Below are positions 21,755 to 30,604 of a stretch of 64,000 nucleotides of DNA, one piece after another (the stretch's first letter is position 1; every line of letters begins with the position of its first letter). The stretch is taken from NCBI RefSeq assembly GCF_000015725.1, contig NC_008825.1:62001-126000 (forward strand), read 5' to 3'. Made by a program: the position numbers and the translations under genes. The stretch is from Methylibium petroleiphilum PM1 (GTDB lineage Bacteria; Pseudomonadota; Gammaproteobacteria; Burkholderiales; Burkholderiaceae_C). The notes under the pieces were generated by a model. The model was not told where the DNA came from. It searched no databases and saw nothing but the letters and a program-made list of their open reading frames with translations.

Positions 21755-22468
21755 TCAAGGCTTGGGTGGCGGCGCGGCCTGACCGGCCAGCGCCGACTGC
21801 GGCAGCGGGCCGAGCGATCCCGGATCGGCGCCACCCCACAGCCGCTTGAGCCGGGCCAGTTCGGCGTCGAACAGCGCCGTGATGCGACCGACCTCGGCCT
21901 GCTGGTTGACGATCAGCGCGCGCTGCGCCTCGATGCTCACGTCCACCGACTCGATCTGCCCCTTGAGCTTGCCCGGTAGGTTTTTGCCCTTGTAGAACTC
22001 GGCCTCGTCGAGCAGCGGCTTGCGCTCCTTCTGCAGGTCGGCCAAACGCTGCTCCGAGGCCTGGATGCCGCTGCGCGTGGCGTTCAGCGCGGCATCTCGG
22101 GCCTTGTTGTGCGCGGCCTCGTTCGGAAAGCGCGCCAGCAGGTTGCGATCGCGGCGGATCGCCTCCTGCTTGTTCGCGCGCTCCTGCGCCTTGCGGCGCT
22201 CGGCCTCCTCATGCGCCGCGCGCTCATCGGACGTGAGACTGGGTTGCAGCACGGTGCGCAGCGAACCATCGCTGTTGAGCACGCGCTGCTCGCGGTCCAT
22301 GCATTCGGCGATCGGGCGGTCGCGCGTGAGGGTGCGGCCGGCGGCATTGGTGCAGGTGTAGATGGCGCTGCCCTGCTTGACCTCCTGCGACGAGGCGTCC
22401 ACCGCCAGCGACCCCAGCACGCCGAGCATCAGGGCGGCGTTCAGTCCGCGCACACGACAGATCCTCAT
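21755..22468 (-). CDS. Secreted DUF4124-like coiled-coil protein
   Basis: About 237 residues. A signal peptide (hydrophobic to about residue 23, ending near DASS) is followed by a short DUF4124-type motif (AIYTCTNAAGRTLTRDRP then a second Cys), a charged coiled coil (about 90-215) and a Pro-rich end. DUF4124 proteins are common periplasmic proteins of Betaproteobacteria with unknown function. The ATG at 22468 is preferred for the GGGGAG site upstream; an ATG at 22492 adds eight residues. It starts directly after pyrE on the same strand. Confidence 0.8.
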   Translation of the reverse strand: MRICRVRGLNAALMLGVLGSLAVDASSQEVKQGSAIYTCTNAAGRTLTRDRPIAECMDREQRVLNSDGSLRTVLQPSLTSDERAAHEEAERRKAQERANKQEAIRRDRNLLARFPNEAAHNKARDAALNATRSGIQASEQRLADLQKERKPLLDEAEFYKGKNLPGKLKGQIESVDVSIEAQRALIVNQQAEVGRITALFDAELARLKRLWGGADPGSLGPLPQSALAGQAAPPPKP

Positions 22469-22495
22469 CCCGCCCGCTCCCCGTTCCTTCATGTC

Positions 22496-23200
22496 TCAGA
22501 CGCCGTAGCGATCCCGGTAGGCCTGCACCCGTGGCAGGTGTTGTGCCAGCGCCGGGTCAGCCTGGCGCGCCAGATACTGCAGCAAGTCCGACAGCGTCGC
22601 AATCGCACAGACCGCCAGGCCGAGTTCACGCTGCACGAACTGCACCGCGGAATGATCGGCATCGCGCACTCCGTCTTGAGTGGTTTCGGTGGCCCGCTCC
22701 TGGCGGTCGAGCGCGATGGCCACGCCGCAGGGTTCGGCCCCGGCGGCCCGGATCATCGCGACCGATTCGCGCACCGAGGTGCCGGCCGAAATCACGTCGT
22801 CGATGATCACAACGCGGCCGTGCAGCTTGGCGCCGACAAGGCTGCCGCCCTCGCCGTGGTCCTTGGTCTCCTTGCGGTTGTAGGCATACGGCAGATTGCG
22901 GCCGAGCCGGGCGAGCTCGATCGCCACCGCGGCGGCCAGCGTGATGCCCTTGTAGGCCGGGCCGAAGATCATGTCGAAAGCCAGGCCGGAAGCCTGCATC
23001 CGGCGTGCATAGAATTCGGCGAGGCGGCCCAGCTTGGCGCCGTCGTCGAACAGCCCGGCGTTGAAGAAATACGGAGACAGGCGCCCGGCCTTGGTCTTGA
23101 ATTCGCCGAAGCGCAGCACGCCGGCCTCGACCGCGAAGGCCACGAAGTCCTGTGCGAGGTCGTCTCGCGCCGCAGTGCCCGGGCCGCCGAATGTGCTCAT
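22496..23200 (-). CDS. pyrE: Orotate phosphoribosyltransferase
   Basis: 234 residues. Converts orotate and PRPP to orotidine monophosphate in pyrimidine synthesis. The PRPP-binding motif VVIIDDVISAGTS is intact, as are the N-terminal FKTKAGRLSPYFFNAG loop and YNRKETKDHGEGG. The start at 23200 (MSTFGGPG) is chosen because conserved sequence starts soon after; the frame is open further upstream. The divergent xth start is only 28 bases away, so the promoters must overlap the neighbouring coding start. Confidence 0.96.
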   Translation of the reverse strand: MSTFGGPGTAARDDLAQDFVAFAVEAGVLRFGEFKTKAGRLSPYFFNAGLFDDGAKLGRLAEFYARRMQASGLAFDMIFGPAYKGITLAAAVAIELARLGRNLPYAYNRKETKDHGEGGSLVGAKLHGRVVIIDDVISAGTSVRESVAMIRAAGAEPCGVAIALDRQERATETTQDGVRDADHSAVQFVQRELGLAVCAIATLSDLLQYLARQADPALAQHLPRVQAYRDRYGV

Positions 23201-23228
23201 CTGGACATCTGAAATAGGTAGGTGCGTC

Positions 23229-24020
23229 GTGTTGCGTCTGGTCTCGCTCAATCTCAACGGCATCCGTTCCGCGGCCAACAAGGGCTGGGTCGAATGGGCC
23301 GAGAAAAGCGCCATCGATTGTATGGGCGTGCAGGAGCTCAAGGCCCAGGCGGCCGACCTGGGCGGGCGTTTCGACCAGGTGGCCGGCCTGAAAGGCCACT
23401 TCCACTATGCCGACAAGAAGGGCTACTCCGGCGTCGGCCTGTACACGCGCGGCACGCCGAGCGACGTGATCACCGGCATCGGCGAGCCCGAGTTCGATGC
23501 CGAGGGGCGCTACGTCGAGGCCCGCTTCGACACGCCCCAGCGCAAGCTGTCGATCATCAGTTGCTACTTTCCCAGCGGCTCCAGCTCCGACGAGCGGCAG
23601 CAGGCCAAGTTCCGTTTCCTGGCCCTGTTCTACCCTTACCTCGAGCTGCTGAAGGCGACCCGCGAGTTCATCCTGGTGGGCGACGTGAACATCGCGCACC
23701 GCGAAATCGACCTGAAGAACTGGAAGAGCAACCAGAAGAACAGCGGCTTCCTGCCCGAGGAGCGTGCGTGGATGAGCCGCGCGCTCGACGAACTGGGCCT
23801 GGTCGACGTGCACCGCACGCTGCGACCCGACGACACGGGCGAGGCTTACACGTGGTGGAGCAATCGAGGCCAGGCCTGGGCCAACAACGTCGGTTGGCGC
23901 ATCGACTACCACCTGGCGACGCCGGCGCTCGCCGCGCTGGCGCGTTCGGCGTCGGTCTACAAGGCGCAGCGCTTTTCCGACCACGCCCCGTTGACGGTCG
24001 ATTACGAACTTTCGCTGTGA
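23229..24020 (+). CDS. xth: Exodeoxyribonuclease III (AP endonuclease)
   Basis: 263 residues from a GTG. Repairs abasic sites and degrades 3-prime ends. ExoIII-family residues: Asn in SLNLNGIRSA, metal-binding Glu36 (VQELKAQ), GDVNIAHREIDLKNW and the catalytic Asp251-His252 in FSDHAPLTVDYE. The GTG at 23229 has a TAGGTAGGTG stretch before it. The substrate-recognition segment WWSNRGQAWANNVGWRIDYH is typical. Divergent from pyrE. Confidence 0.95.
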   Translation: MLRLVSLNLNGIRSAANKGWVEWAEKSAIDCMGVQELKAQAADLGGRFDQVAGLKGHFHYADKKGYSGVGLYTRGTPSDVITGIGEPEFDAEGRYVEARFDTPQRKLSIISCYFPSGSSSDERQQAKFRFLALFYPYLELLKATREFILVGDVNIAHREIDLKNWKSNQKNSGFLPEERAWMSRALDELGLVDVHRTLRPDDTGEAYTWWSNRGQAWANNVGWRIDYHLATPALAALARSASVYKAQRFSDHAPLTVDYELSL

Positions 24021-24051
24021 ACCTGCACGGCGTTTTCCCAGGAGATTTCTC

Positions 24052-24270
24052 ATGCGCACCACGGCCCTGATCGTCGGCGTCTTGTTGCTTGTGGCGGGCG
24101 GGCTGATCTCGGCCGGCGTCCTGAGCTTCGACAAGGAAGAAACCGTGGCGAAGCTCGGCCCGCTGGAGATCACCACCACCGACCACAAGAAGCCCGCTCC
24201 GGTGGTGGGCTACCTGCTGCTCGGCGTGGGCGCGCTGGTGCTCGTGGCCGGGTTGGTCGGCAGGAAGTGA
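24052..24270 (+). CDS. Small two-helix membrane protein (DUF3185-like)
   Basis: 72 residues: TM1 (about 5-25), a charged loop DKEETVAKLGPLEITTTDHKK, and TM2 (about 49-68) ending in GRK. AGGAG lies seven bases before the ATG. Similar small proteins are widespread in proteobacteria and have no known role. It follows xth by 31 bases and may share its transcript. Confidence 0.75.
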   Translation: MRTTALIVGVLLLVAGGLISAGVLSFDKEETVAKLGPLEITTTDHKKPAPVVGYLLLGVGALVLVAGLVGRK

Positions 24271-24300
24271 ACGGGTGTCGATCGTGGTCTGGGCGCTCCA

Positions 24301-25506
24301 ATGACGCGGCTCGAGGCCGCTGAGCCGACGCGGGCGACCAACGCCCCTCCCGATCTGACGGAGCTGACGAGCCTGCGTTTCATCGCAGCGCTCGCAGTGT
24401 TGGTACTGCACTACCGAGACTTTCTGGGTCCGCTGCCCGGCTGGGTCCTGCGCGGCATCGTGGGAGGGCAGTACGGCGTCACCTTTTTCTTCATCCTCAG
24501 TGGTTTCATCCTCACCTACCGTTATCACGGTTGGTTCGCCACAGGGGTCGGCGACGTCGCGTTCTGGCGATTCCAGCGCCTGCGCGTGGCGCGTCTCTAT
24601 CCGGTCTACCTGTTCGGGCTGCTGCTCGACACACCGTGGCATCTCATCGAACGCGCACAGGTCAGCCAACTGGCCGCCGTTGGGACCACCTACTGGGCTT
24701 CTTGGCTGCTCAATGCGGTCGGCCTGCAGGCCTGGGTGCCTGCGGTGCCTTTTGCGATGTTCTGGAACACGCCGGCCTGGAGCGTGTCGGCAGAATTCTT
24801 CTTCTATGCGAGCTTTCCGTTCCTGGTGCATTGGCTGAGTCGGCGATTGCGGTCGACGGCATGCCTCGCTTTCGCCTTCGTTCTGGCCGTGTGTGGCGGC
24901 ATTGCGCTGTACGGTGCGGTGATCTACACGATGAACTATGTCGTTGCGGTCGGTGCGGAGGCGCAATACATCGTGCTGGTCTACAACCCGGTGCTGCGTT
25001 TCAGTGAGTTCGTCGCCGGCAGTTTGGCGGGGTGGTATTTCGTACGGATGCAACACCAGCCGGACGGCCTCCGGCACCGGGGCGCTTCGCTAGGATCGGC
25101 GCGCAATGTGGTCGTCATGGTGGCCCTCGCCGCCATCGCGGCGCGTGTCTGGATGCCGGACTACACCGGTCCCGATCGCTGGGTCTGGTTGCTCGACGTG
25201 TCGGTCAAGTACGGTAGCTTCGTACTGCCGTTCACGGCTCTGATCCTCGCGGTCGCCTCGGGACATACAGTTCTGAGCGGCTTGCTCCTCAGGCCTTGGA
25301 TGGTCGCGCTCGGTGAGGCCAGCTATGCGCTTTACATCATCCACTGGTCAGGGGTGACGATCCTGAAGATGGGCTACTTCGGCGGGAAGCCCTCGTGGGC
25401 GGTGGTTGCCGTGTTCCTGTTCGGCACGGTTGGTGCATCGGTGCTCTGCCATCGATGGATCGAGGCGCCCTGGCGAGCGAAACTGCGCGGACCTTCCGTC
25501 TTTTGA
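24301..25506 (+). CDS. Acyltransferase family 3 (OafA/YrhL-like) membrane protein
   Basis: 401 residues with about ten transmembrane helices. The family residues are Arg26 and His37 in SLRFIAALAVLVLHYRD, followed by GVTFFFILSGFILTYRYHG; these proteins O-acetylate polysaccharides or lipids. The R-x10-H spacing marks the active site at the membrane. Base composition is visibly less GC-rich than that of its neighbours (about 60 percent in the line I counted by hand), which suggests recent acquisition. No other surface-polysaccharide genes are adjacent, so the substrate is unknown. Confidence 0.88.
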   Translation: MTRLEAAEPTRATNAPPDLTELTSLRFIAALAVLVLHYRDFLGPLPGWVLRGIVGGQYGVTFFFILSGFILTYRYHGWFATGVGDVAFWRFQRLRVARLYPVYLFGLLLDTPWHLIERAQVSQLAAVGTTYWASWLLNAVGLQAWVPAVPFAMFWNTPAWSVSAEFFFYASFPFLVHWLSRRLRSTACLAFAFVLAVCGGIALYGAVIYTMNYVVAVGAEAQYIVLVYNPVLRFSEFVAGSLAGWYFVRMQHQPDGLRHRGASLGSARNVVVMVALAAIAARVWMPDYTGPDRWVWLLDVSVKYGSFVLPFTALILAVASGHTVLSGLLLRPWMVALGEASYALYIIHWSGVTILKMGYFGGKPSWAVVAVFLFGTVGASVLCHRWIEAPWRAKLRGPSVF

Positions 25507-25546
25507 GAGGGCGCTTGCGCACGCCGCACGGCAACCCGGTCATACG

Positions 25547-26194
25547 ATGCTCCAGTACCTCACTGTCCCCGTCACCGCCTTCCAGCAGAACTGCTCCATC
25601 GTGTGGTGCGACGCCACGCGCCGCGCCGCCGTCATCGATCCCGGCGGTGAGCTGCCGCGGCTGCGGGCCGAGGTGCGGCGGCTGGGGCTCACGCTCGAGG
25701 CGATCTGGCTGACCCACGCGCACATCGACCATGCGGGCGGCACCGCGCAACTCGCCCGCGAGGACGCGCTGCCGATCATCGGGCCGCACGCGGCCGACCA
25801 GTTCTGGATCGACGGGCTGGCGCAGCAGAGCCGGATGTTCGGCTTTCCCCCCAGCGAGCCGTTCACGCCGACGCGCTGGCTCTGCCCCGGCGGCGTGGAC
25901 GACCGCGTGACCCTGGGCGACTGCGAGCTCGAGGTGCGGCACTGTCCCGGGCACACGCCGGGGCACGTGGTGTTCGTCTCGCGAGAAGCCCAAAGGGCCT
26001 TCGTCGGCGACGTGCTGTTCGCTGGCGGCATCGGCCGCACCGATTTCCCGCTGGGCGATCACGACACGCTGGTGGCGGCGATCCGCACCCAGCTCTGGCC
26101 GCTCGGTGATGACATCGTGTTCATCCCCGGCCACGGGCCGGAGAGCAGCTTCGGCCGCGAGCGGCGCCACAACCCCTACGTGCGCGACGTCTGA
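25547..26194 (+). CDS. Metallo-beta-lactamase-fold hydrolase (YcbL/glyoxalase II-like)
   Basis: 215 residues. Zinc ligands: THAHIDH (His57, His59, Asp61, His62), HCPGHTPGH, GDVLFAGGIGRTD and the final PGHGPES. The short single-domain form resembles YcbL-type (type II) glyoxalases, which may hydrolyse S-lactoylglutathione or related thioesters. The start at 25547 (MLQYLTVPV) matches where the family begins; the frame is open upstream into the acyltransferase. Exact substrate uncertain. Confidence 0.88.
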   Translation: MLQYLTVPVTAFQQNCSIVWCDATRRAAVIDPGGELPRLRAEVRRLGLTLEAIWLTHAHIDHAGGTAQLAREDALPIIGPHAADQFWIDGLAQQSRMFGFPPSEPFTPTRWLCPGGVDDRVTLGDCELEVRHCPGHTPGHVVFVSREAQRAFVGDVLFAGGIGRTDFPLGDHDTLVAAIRTQLWPLGDDIVFIPGHGPESSFGRERRHNPYVRDV

Positions 26195-26218
26195 GCGCCC
26201 GCGCTCGCGCCCCTGCGC

Positions 26219-27241
26219 TCAGCGCGACTGCTCGCGCGTCGGCGTGGCGGGCTTGGTGGCCTTGCGGTCACCGCTGTCGGTCAAACCGGCGTCCCAGCGT
26301 TGCGGTGGCTTGGGCGCGCGCTCGTACAGCGGCAGCACCTTCGGCAGGTTGGCCTCGATGTCGCGGATGCGGGTCGGCCCCTGCGGGTGGGTGGAGCCGT
26401 ACTCGGCCAGCTTGTTGCCGCTGCCCCCACCCCCGCCGCCGGTGGCCTGGCCCATCTTGGTCCACAGGCTCACGCCGGAGCGGGGGTCGTAGCCGGCGCG
26501 CGCAGCCAGCTCCATGCCCACCAGGTCGGCCTCGGACTCGTCGTCGCGGCTGAACTTGAGCTGCAGCAGCTGCGCGCCCATGCCGGCGAGGGTGCGGCTG
26601 GCATTGCCCAGCCCGAGCAGGGCCGCGCCGATCTCCAGGCCGATGTTGGTGGCGGTCGACTTGCCCATGCGCTCTCGGGCGTGCTCACGCAGCGCGTGCG
26701 CGACCTCGTGGCCCATCACCATCGAGACCTCGTCGTCGGTCAGCTTGAGTTGTTCGATCAGGCCCGTGTAGAAGGCGATCTTGCCGCCCGGCATGCAGAA
26801 GGCGTTGATCTGCTTGCTGGCCAGCAGGTTCACCTCCCACTTCCAGCCGGGCGCGCGCCCGTTCCATTCAGGCGTGAACGGGATGATGCGCCGCGCGATG
26901 GCGCGCAGCCGCACCGTCTGCGTGTCGTCGGCGCCCACCAGCGCGTTCTTGTTGCGGGCCTCCTGCAGCAGTTGCGCGTACTGCTGCGTCGCGGCCTGCT
27001 CGACCTGCTCGGCCGGCACCAGCTTCGAGAAGCTCGACTGCTTGCCGACATCGACGCCCTCGCGCGCGCCGGCAGCCGGCAGCAGCAGCGCGGCGCCCGC
27101 GCCAGCCAGCGCGGCATTGAAGCGGCGACGCCCGGGGCGGGCGGGCGTAGGGGTGTCCACGGCGTTCTCCGGTGCGTTCAGTCGCGCGAAGGCGGCGCAC
27201 AGGCTGCAGTGGTAGCGGGGTGACGAGATGAACTGGCTCAT
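26219..27241 (-). CDS. M48-family metallopeptidase, exported
   Basis: 340 residues. Zinc site HEVAH (178-182) with third ligand Glu235 in ESEAD; the domain resembles LoiP/YcaL/Oma1-type periplasmic proteases. A Gly-rich loop (GGGGGGSG, about 266) and QGPTRIRDIEANL close the domain. The ATG at 27241 overlaps the transporter stop (ATGA). A GTG at 27160 with GGAG upstream is an alternative and would put RRRFNAALAGAGAALLLPAAGA, a Tat-like signal, at the very N-terminus. Probably a quality-control protease in the envelope. Confidence 0.88.
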   Translation of the reverse strand: MSQFISSPRYHCSLCAAFARLNAPENAVDTPTPARPGRRRFNAALAGAGAALLLPAAGAREGVDVGKQSSFSKLVPAEQVEQAATQQYAQLLQEARNKNALVGADDTQTVRLRAIARRIIPFTPEWNGRAPGWKWEVNLLASKQINAFCMPGGKIAFYTGLIEQLKLTDDEVSMVMGHEVAHALREHARERMGKSTATNIGLEIGAALLGLGNASRTLAGMGAQLLQLKFSRDDESEADLVGMELAARAGYDPRSGVSLWTKMGQATGGGGGGSGNKLAEYGSTHPQGPTRIRDIEANLPKVLPLYERAPKPPQRWDAGLTDSGDRKATKPATPTREQSR

Positions 27242-28782
27242 GGCGATGAGACTCCGGGCGCGGCTTCGCGTTCCAGCATCCGGCGTACCGACGGCAACAG
27301 CAGGTAGGCCGGGAACGACAGCCAGAACGTCAGGAAGAAGTAGACGGCATACCCCAGCTCCTGGGCGCCGATGCCGCCGGCCCAGCCGGCCACCGCGCGG
27401 CTGAAGGCGAAGATGCTCGACAGGATGGCGTATTCGGTGGTCGCGCGCGCCTTGCTGGTGATGCCCATCAGGAAGGCGAGGAAGGCGCCGGTGCCCAGCC
27501 CGCCGGTGAAGCTCTCGAGCGCACTGGCCGAGTAGACGATGGCCTGGTGCAGCGGCTCGACGCCGATCGTCGCGGCCGCACCCGGCGTCAGCAGCGGCAC
27601 GGACCAGGCCGCTCCCGCGTAACCGAGGTTGGACAGCGCCTGCCACAGACCCAGCACCCACAGGCCGCGGAAGATGCCGCGCTTGTCGACGTACCAGCCG
27701 CCGACCAGCCCGCCAGCGATCGACAGCGCCAGCCCGAGGTTCACGCTGACGAAGCCGATCTGCCCGGCCGTGAAGCCGGCGTCGACCCAGAACGGCTTGA
27801 CCATGAAACCCATCGCCGCGTCGCCGAGCTTGAAAAGCAGGATGAAGGCCAGCACCGCCACCATGCCGGGCCGCAGCAGCAGCTCGACCCAGGCGCCGAA
27901 CACCGGCCCGTCGCGCAGCGCCAGCGCCTGCGGTGCGCGCGCCGCACGCACCAGCAGTGCCGCGCCGGCAAACATCAGGCCGACCGGCAGCGCGCCGCGG
28001 AACCACCAGGTGGTGCTCACGGCCTCGACCGCGCTCCACTGCAGTGCGCGGGCCAGCGGCCCCAGCACCGGCCACAGCAGGCCGACCAGTACCAGCCCCA
28101 GCGCGACCAGGAAGCCCGGCTGGGCGCGCAGCAGGCCGAGCTCCTTGCCCACGCTGCTGGGCGGTGCGCCGACGCGCGGCCGCTCCGCCGGGGCCAGCAG
28201 CGCCATGCCGGCATTGAGACCGAACACCACCGCGCCGAGCGCATAGGCCGCGCTCCAGCCGAGCGTGCCCGACACCATCAGCAACACCCCGGCGGTCAGC
28301 ATCCCGGCGCGATAGAAGCCGATGCGCAGGCCGTTCGCCAGGCCGTACTCTCGCTGGTCGAGCAGCTCGATCGTGTAGCCGTCGGTCGCGATGTCGTTGG
28401 TGGCCGACAGCACGGTGAAACAGCCGATGGCCACCCACACCCAGGGCCCGAGCGCGAGACCGAACACGGCGAAGCCGATCATCACGGCGGCCATGCCGAG
28501 GTTGGCCGCAGCGACCCACCAGCGGTGCCGGCGCGCCCAGTCGACCATCGGCGCCCACAGGAACTTCACCGTCCAGGCCAGGCCCAGCAGCGACAGCAGA
28601 CCGATGTCCGCGAGGTTCACGCCCTGCTGGCGGAAGTAGACCGGGAACAGATCGAAGAACACCCCCAGCGGCAGGCCTTCGCTGAAATACAGCAGGGCCA
28701 CCCAGAACAGCTTGCGCCGGTAGGCGGGGCGGGCCGTCGTGGGGGCGGGCGCAACGGGAGGCACGGCGGTCATTGCGGGCAT
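27238..28782 (-). CDS. AmpG-like MFS transporter
   Basis: About 514 residues with 12 or more hydrophobic segments. The N-terminus KLFWVALLYFSEGLPLGVFFDLFPVYFRQQGVNL resembles AmpG permeases, which import anhydromuropeptides from cell-wall recycling. The motif DGYTIELLDQREYGLANGLRIG is also AmpG-like. I start it at the ATG at 28782 (MPAMTAV); an ATG at 28773 is equally possible. Coupled to the downstream M48 protease by a four-base overlap. The substrate is inferred from family only. Confidence 0.8.
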   Translation of the reverse strand: MPAMTAVPPVAPAPTTARPAYRRKLFWVALLYFSEGLPLGVFFDLFPVYFRQQGVNLADIGLLSLLGLAWTVKFLWAPMVDWARRHRWWVAAANLGMAAVMIGFAVFGLALGPWVWVAIGCFTVLSATNDIATDGYTIELLDQREYGLANGLRIGFYRAGMLTAGVLLMVSGTLGWSAAYALGAVVFGLNAGMALLAPAERPRVGAPPSSVGKELGLLRAQPGFLVALGLVLVGLLWPVLGPLARALQWSAVEAVSTTWWFRGALPVGLMFAGAALLVRAARAPQALALRDGPVFGAWVELLLRPGMVAVLAFILLFKLGDAAMGFMVKPFWVDAGFTAGQIGFVSVNLGLALSIAGGLVGGWYVDKRGIFRGLWVLGLWQALSNLGYAGAAWSVPLLTPGAAATIGVEPLHQAIVYSASALESFTGGLGTGAFLAFLMGITSKARATTEYAILSSIFAFSRAVAGWAGGIGAQELGYAVYFFLTFWLSFPAYLLLPSVRRMLEREAAPGVSSP

Positions 28783-28898
28783 TCTAGGGAGGGCCCCCGC
28801 TGCGCTGTCGCCCCGCCGTCGGCACGGAGTCCAGCGCGGGACTACAGTGCCGACGGGCCCCGACCGTGGCCTATTCCTCATTCACAGGAGACCCGACG

Positions 28899-29135
28899 AT
28901 GAAGAAGCTGCTCCCCCTGGTGCTGGCCGTCGCGGCCGGCGCCGCCATGGCTCACAATTGTCCGAACGAGATGAAGGCGATCGACGCCAAGCTCGCCAGT
29001 TCACCGAATCTGGGCGAGGCCGACCTGGCCAAGGTCAAGGCCCTGCGCAGCGAAGGCGAGGCCGCGCACAAGGCCGGCAAGCACGACGAGTCGATGAAGG
29101 CGCTGGGCGACGCGAAGAAGATCCTCGGCATCTGA
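28899..29135 (+). CDS. Small secreted alpha-helical protein
   Basis: 78 residues with a clear signal peptide ([18 protein letters not shown], likely cut before HNCPNE), then a charged helical segment (KVKALRSEGEAAHKAGKHDESMKALGDAKKIL) that looks like a single TPR-like hairpin. CAGGAG lies before the ATG at a good distance, and a strong terminator follows. Function unknown; monocistronic and probably well expressed. Confidence 0.82.
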   Translation: MKKLLPLVLAVAAGAAMAHNCPNEMKAIDAKLASSPNLGEADLAKVKALRSEGEAAHKAGKHDESMKALGDAKKILGI

Positions 29136-29167
29136 GCGCGGCGTGATCCTTGCCCCGCGTTTCGCGC

Positions 29168-29201
29168 GGGCCGTGCCTTGCGGCGCGGCCCGTTTGTTTT
29201 T
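29168..29201 (+). terminator. Rho-independent terminator
   Basis: A 10-bp GC stem (GGGCCGTGCC / GGCGCGGCCC, one G-U pair), TTGC loop, then GTTTGTTTTT. It ends the small secreted-protein gene. Confidence 0.85.
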
Positions 29202-29249
29202 CCTGGCACCTCGAACCGGCGACGCTCGATCGATCTCCCCACACGCCCG

Positions 29250-29888
29250 ATGACATTCGCACACGCCTCCTGGCACTGGCTCACCCGATTCGGAGAATCC
29301 GGCATCGTGATCCCGATGGCCCTCCTGGCTGCTGCGTGGTGGTGGTGGGCCACGCCGAGCCGGCGGCCCCTGTTCGCGTGGCTGCTGCTGCTGGGCTCCG
29401 CAGCCTTCCTCACGCTGGTGACCAAGGTCGCGTTCATGGGATGGGGCCTCGGCATCGAGGCGCTCGACTTCACCGGCCTGTCGGGGCACTCGATGCTGGC
29501 CGCCGCGATCTACCCGGTGCTGGCGCGCACGCTGGCCAGCCCGGCCGCGGTGCCGCCGCGCTGGGCGATCGTCGCCGGCTATGCGCTGGCGGCGGTGATT
29601 TCGCTGTCGCGCGTCGTCATCGGCGCGCACTCGGTGTCGGAGGTCGTGCTGGGCTTTGCGGTGGGCGGGGCGGCGAGCGCGGTCGCGCTGATGCTCGAGA
29701 CCCGTCATCCGCCGCCGCTGCCGAAGCACTGGCTGGTGGTCGGGCTGGCGGGCTGGCTGACGCTGATGCCCGTGGTCGCCGCGCCATCGGGAACGCATGG
29801 GATGGTGCAGCGGCTGGCCAAGGCGTTGTCGGATCGCGACGTGCTCTTCACGCGGGCCGATCTGCACCGCCTGCGGCCGCCCGGCTGA
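29250..29888 (+). CDS. PAP2-superfamily membrane protein
   Basis: 212 residues, about five to six TM segments. Two of three acid-phosphatase motifs are recognisable: GLSGHSML (second motif) and SRVVIGAHSVSEVVLG (third, with the His nucleophile). The first motif (K-x6-RP) is not intact: only KVAFMGWGLG is seen. Family members dephosphorylate undecaprenyl pyrophosphate or phosphatidic acid. The weak first motif leaves enzymatic activity open. The ATG at 29250 was chosen because upstream codons read through the terminator. Confidence 0.8.
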   Translation: MTFAHASWHWLTRFGESGIVIPMALLAAAWWWWATPSRRPLFAWLLLLGSAAFLTLVTKVAFMGWGLGIEALDFTGLSGHSMLAAAIYPVLARTLASPAAVPPRWAIVAGYALAAVISLSRVVIGAHSVSEVVLGFAVGGAASAVALMLETRHPPPLPKHWLVVGLAGWLTLMPVVAAPSGTHGMVQRLAKALSDRDVLFTRADLHRLRPPG

Positions 29889-29907
29889 GCGGGCCGGGCC
29901 CCGGCCG

Positions 29908-30552
29908 TCAGCGCGGCGGCTGCAGTCCGCGCCGCGCCTGCAGCGCTCGTTCGCGCACGTGGCAGCCGTCGAGGTGGTCGTTGACCAGCCCCATCGCCTG
30001 CATGAACGCGTAGACCGTGGTCGGGCCGACGAAGCTCCAGCCGCGCCGCTTCAGGTCCTTGCTCATCGCCACCGACTCGGGCGAGGTGGTCTGCGTCTTC
30101 AGTGTCTCGAGCGTCATGCGGCGGGGGCGCGAGGCGGGCGCCGGCTCATGGCGCCAGGCGTAGGCCGCCAGCGAACCAAACTCGGCGCGCAACTCGATCA
30201 CACGGCGGGCGTTGTTGAGAGTCGACTCGATCTTGCCGCGGTGGCGCACGATGCCGGCGTCGCCCAGCAGCCGCTCGACATCGCGCCCGGTGTAGCGCGA
30301 CAGCCGCTCGGCATCGAAGTCGGCGAACGCGGCGCGGAAATTCTCGCGCTTGTTCAGGATGGTGAGCCAGCTCAGGCCGGCCTGGAAGCCTTCGAGGCAG
30401 AGTTTCTCGAACAGCCGCCGGTCGTCGGTGACCGGGAAGCCCCATTCGTGGTCGTGGTAGTGCTGGTAGGCCGGCGTGGCCGCGCACCAGGTGCAGCGTG
30501 GCGCGCCATCGGTGGCGGTGTCGAACAGGCCGGAGGGAAGCGGTGGGCTCAT
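29908..30552 (-). CDS. tag: DNA-3-methyladenine glycosylase I
   Basis: 214 residues. Removes 3-methyladenine from alkylated DNA. The structural zinc ligands are present: Cys20 (RCTWC), His33 (YHDHEWG), and the C-terminal pair in DHLDGCHVR. The catalytic core FEKLCLEGFQAGLSWLTIL and the segment GWSFVGPTTVYAFMQAMGLVNDH are typical. The start at 30552 fits the family N-terminus; the frame is open upstream. Confidence 0.95.
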   Translation of the reverse strand: MSPPLPSGLFDTATDGAPRCTWCAATPAYQHYHDHEWGFPVTDDRRLFEKLCLEGFQAGLSWLTILNKRENFRAAFADFDAERLSRYTGRDVERLLGDAGIVRHRGKIESTLNNARRVIELRAEFGSLAAYAWRHEPAPASRPRRMTLETLKTQTTSPESVAMSKDLKRRGWSFVGPTTVYAFMQAMGLVNDHLDGCHVRERALQARRGLQPPR

Positions 30553-30604
30553 GCGGTGGACTCCTCGGCGCGCATCATGCCTGCCGGAGAGCCGCCCCGC
30601 ATCT

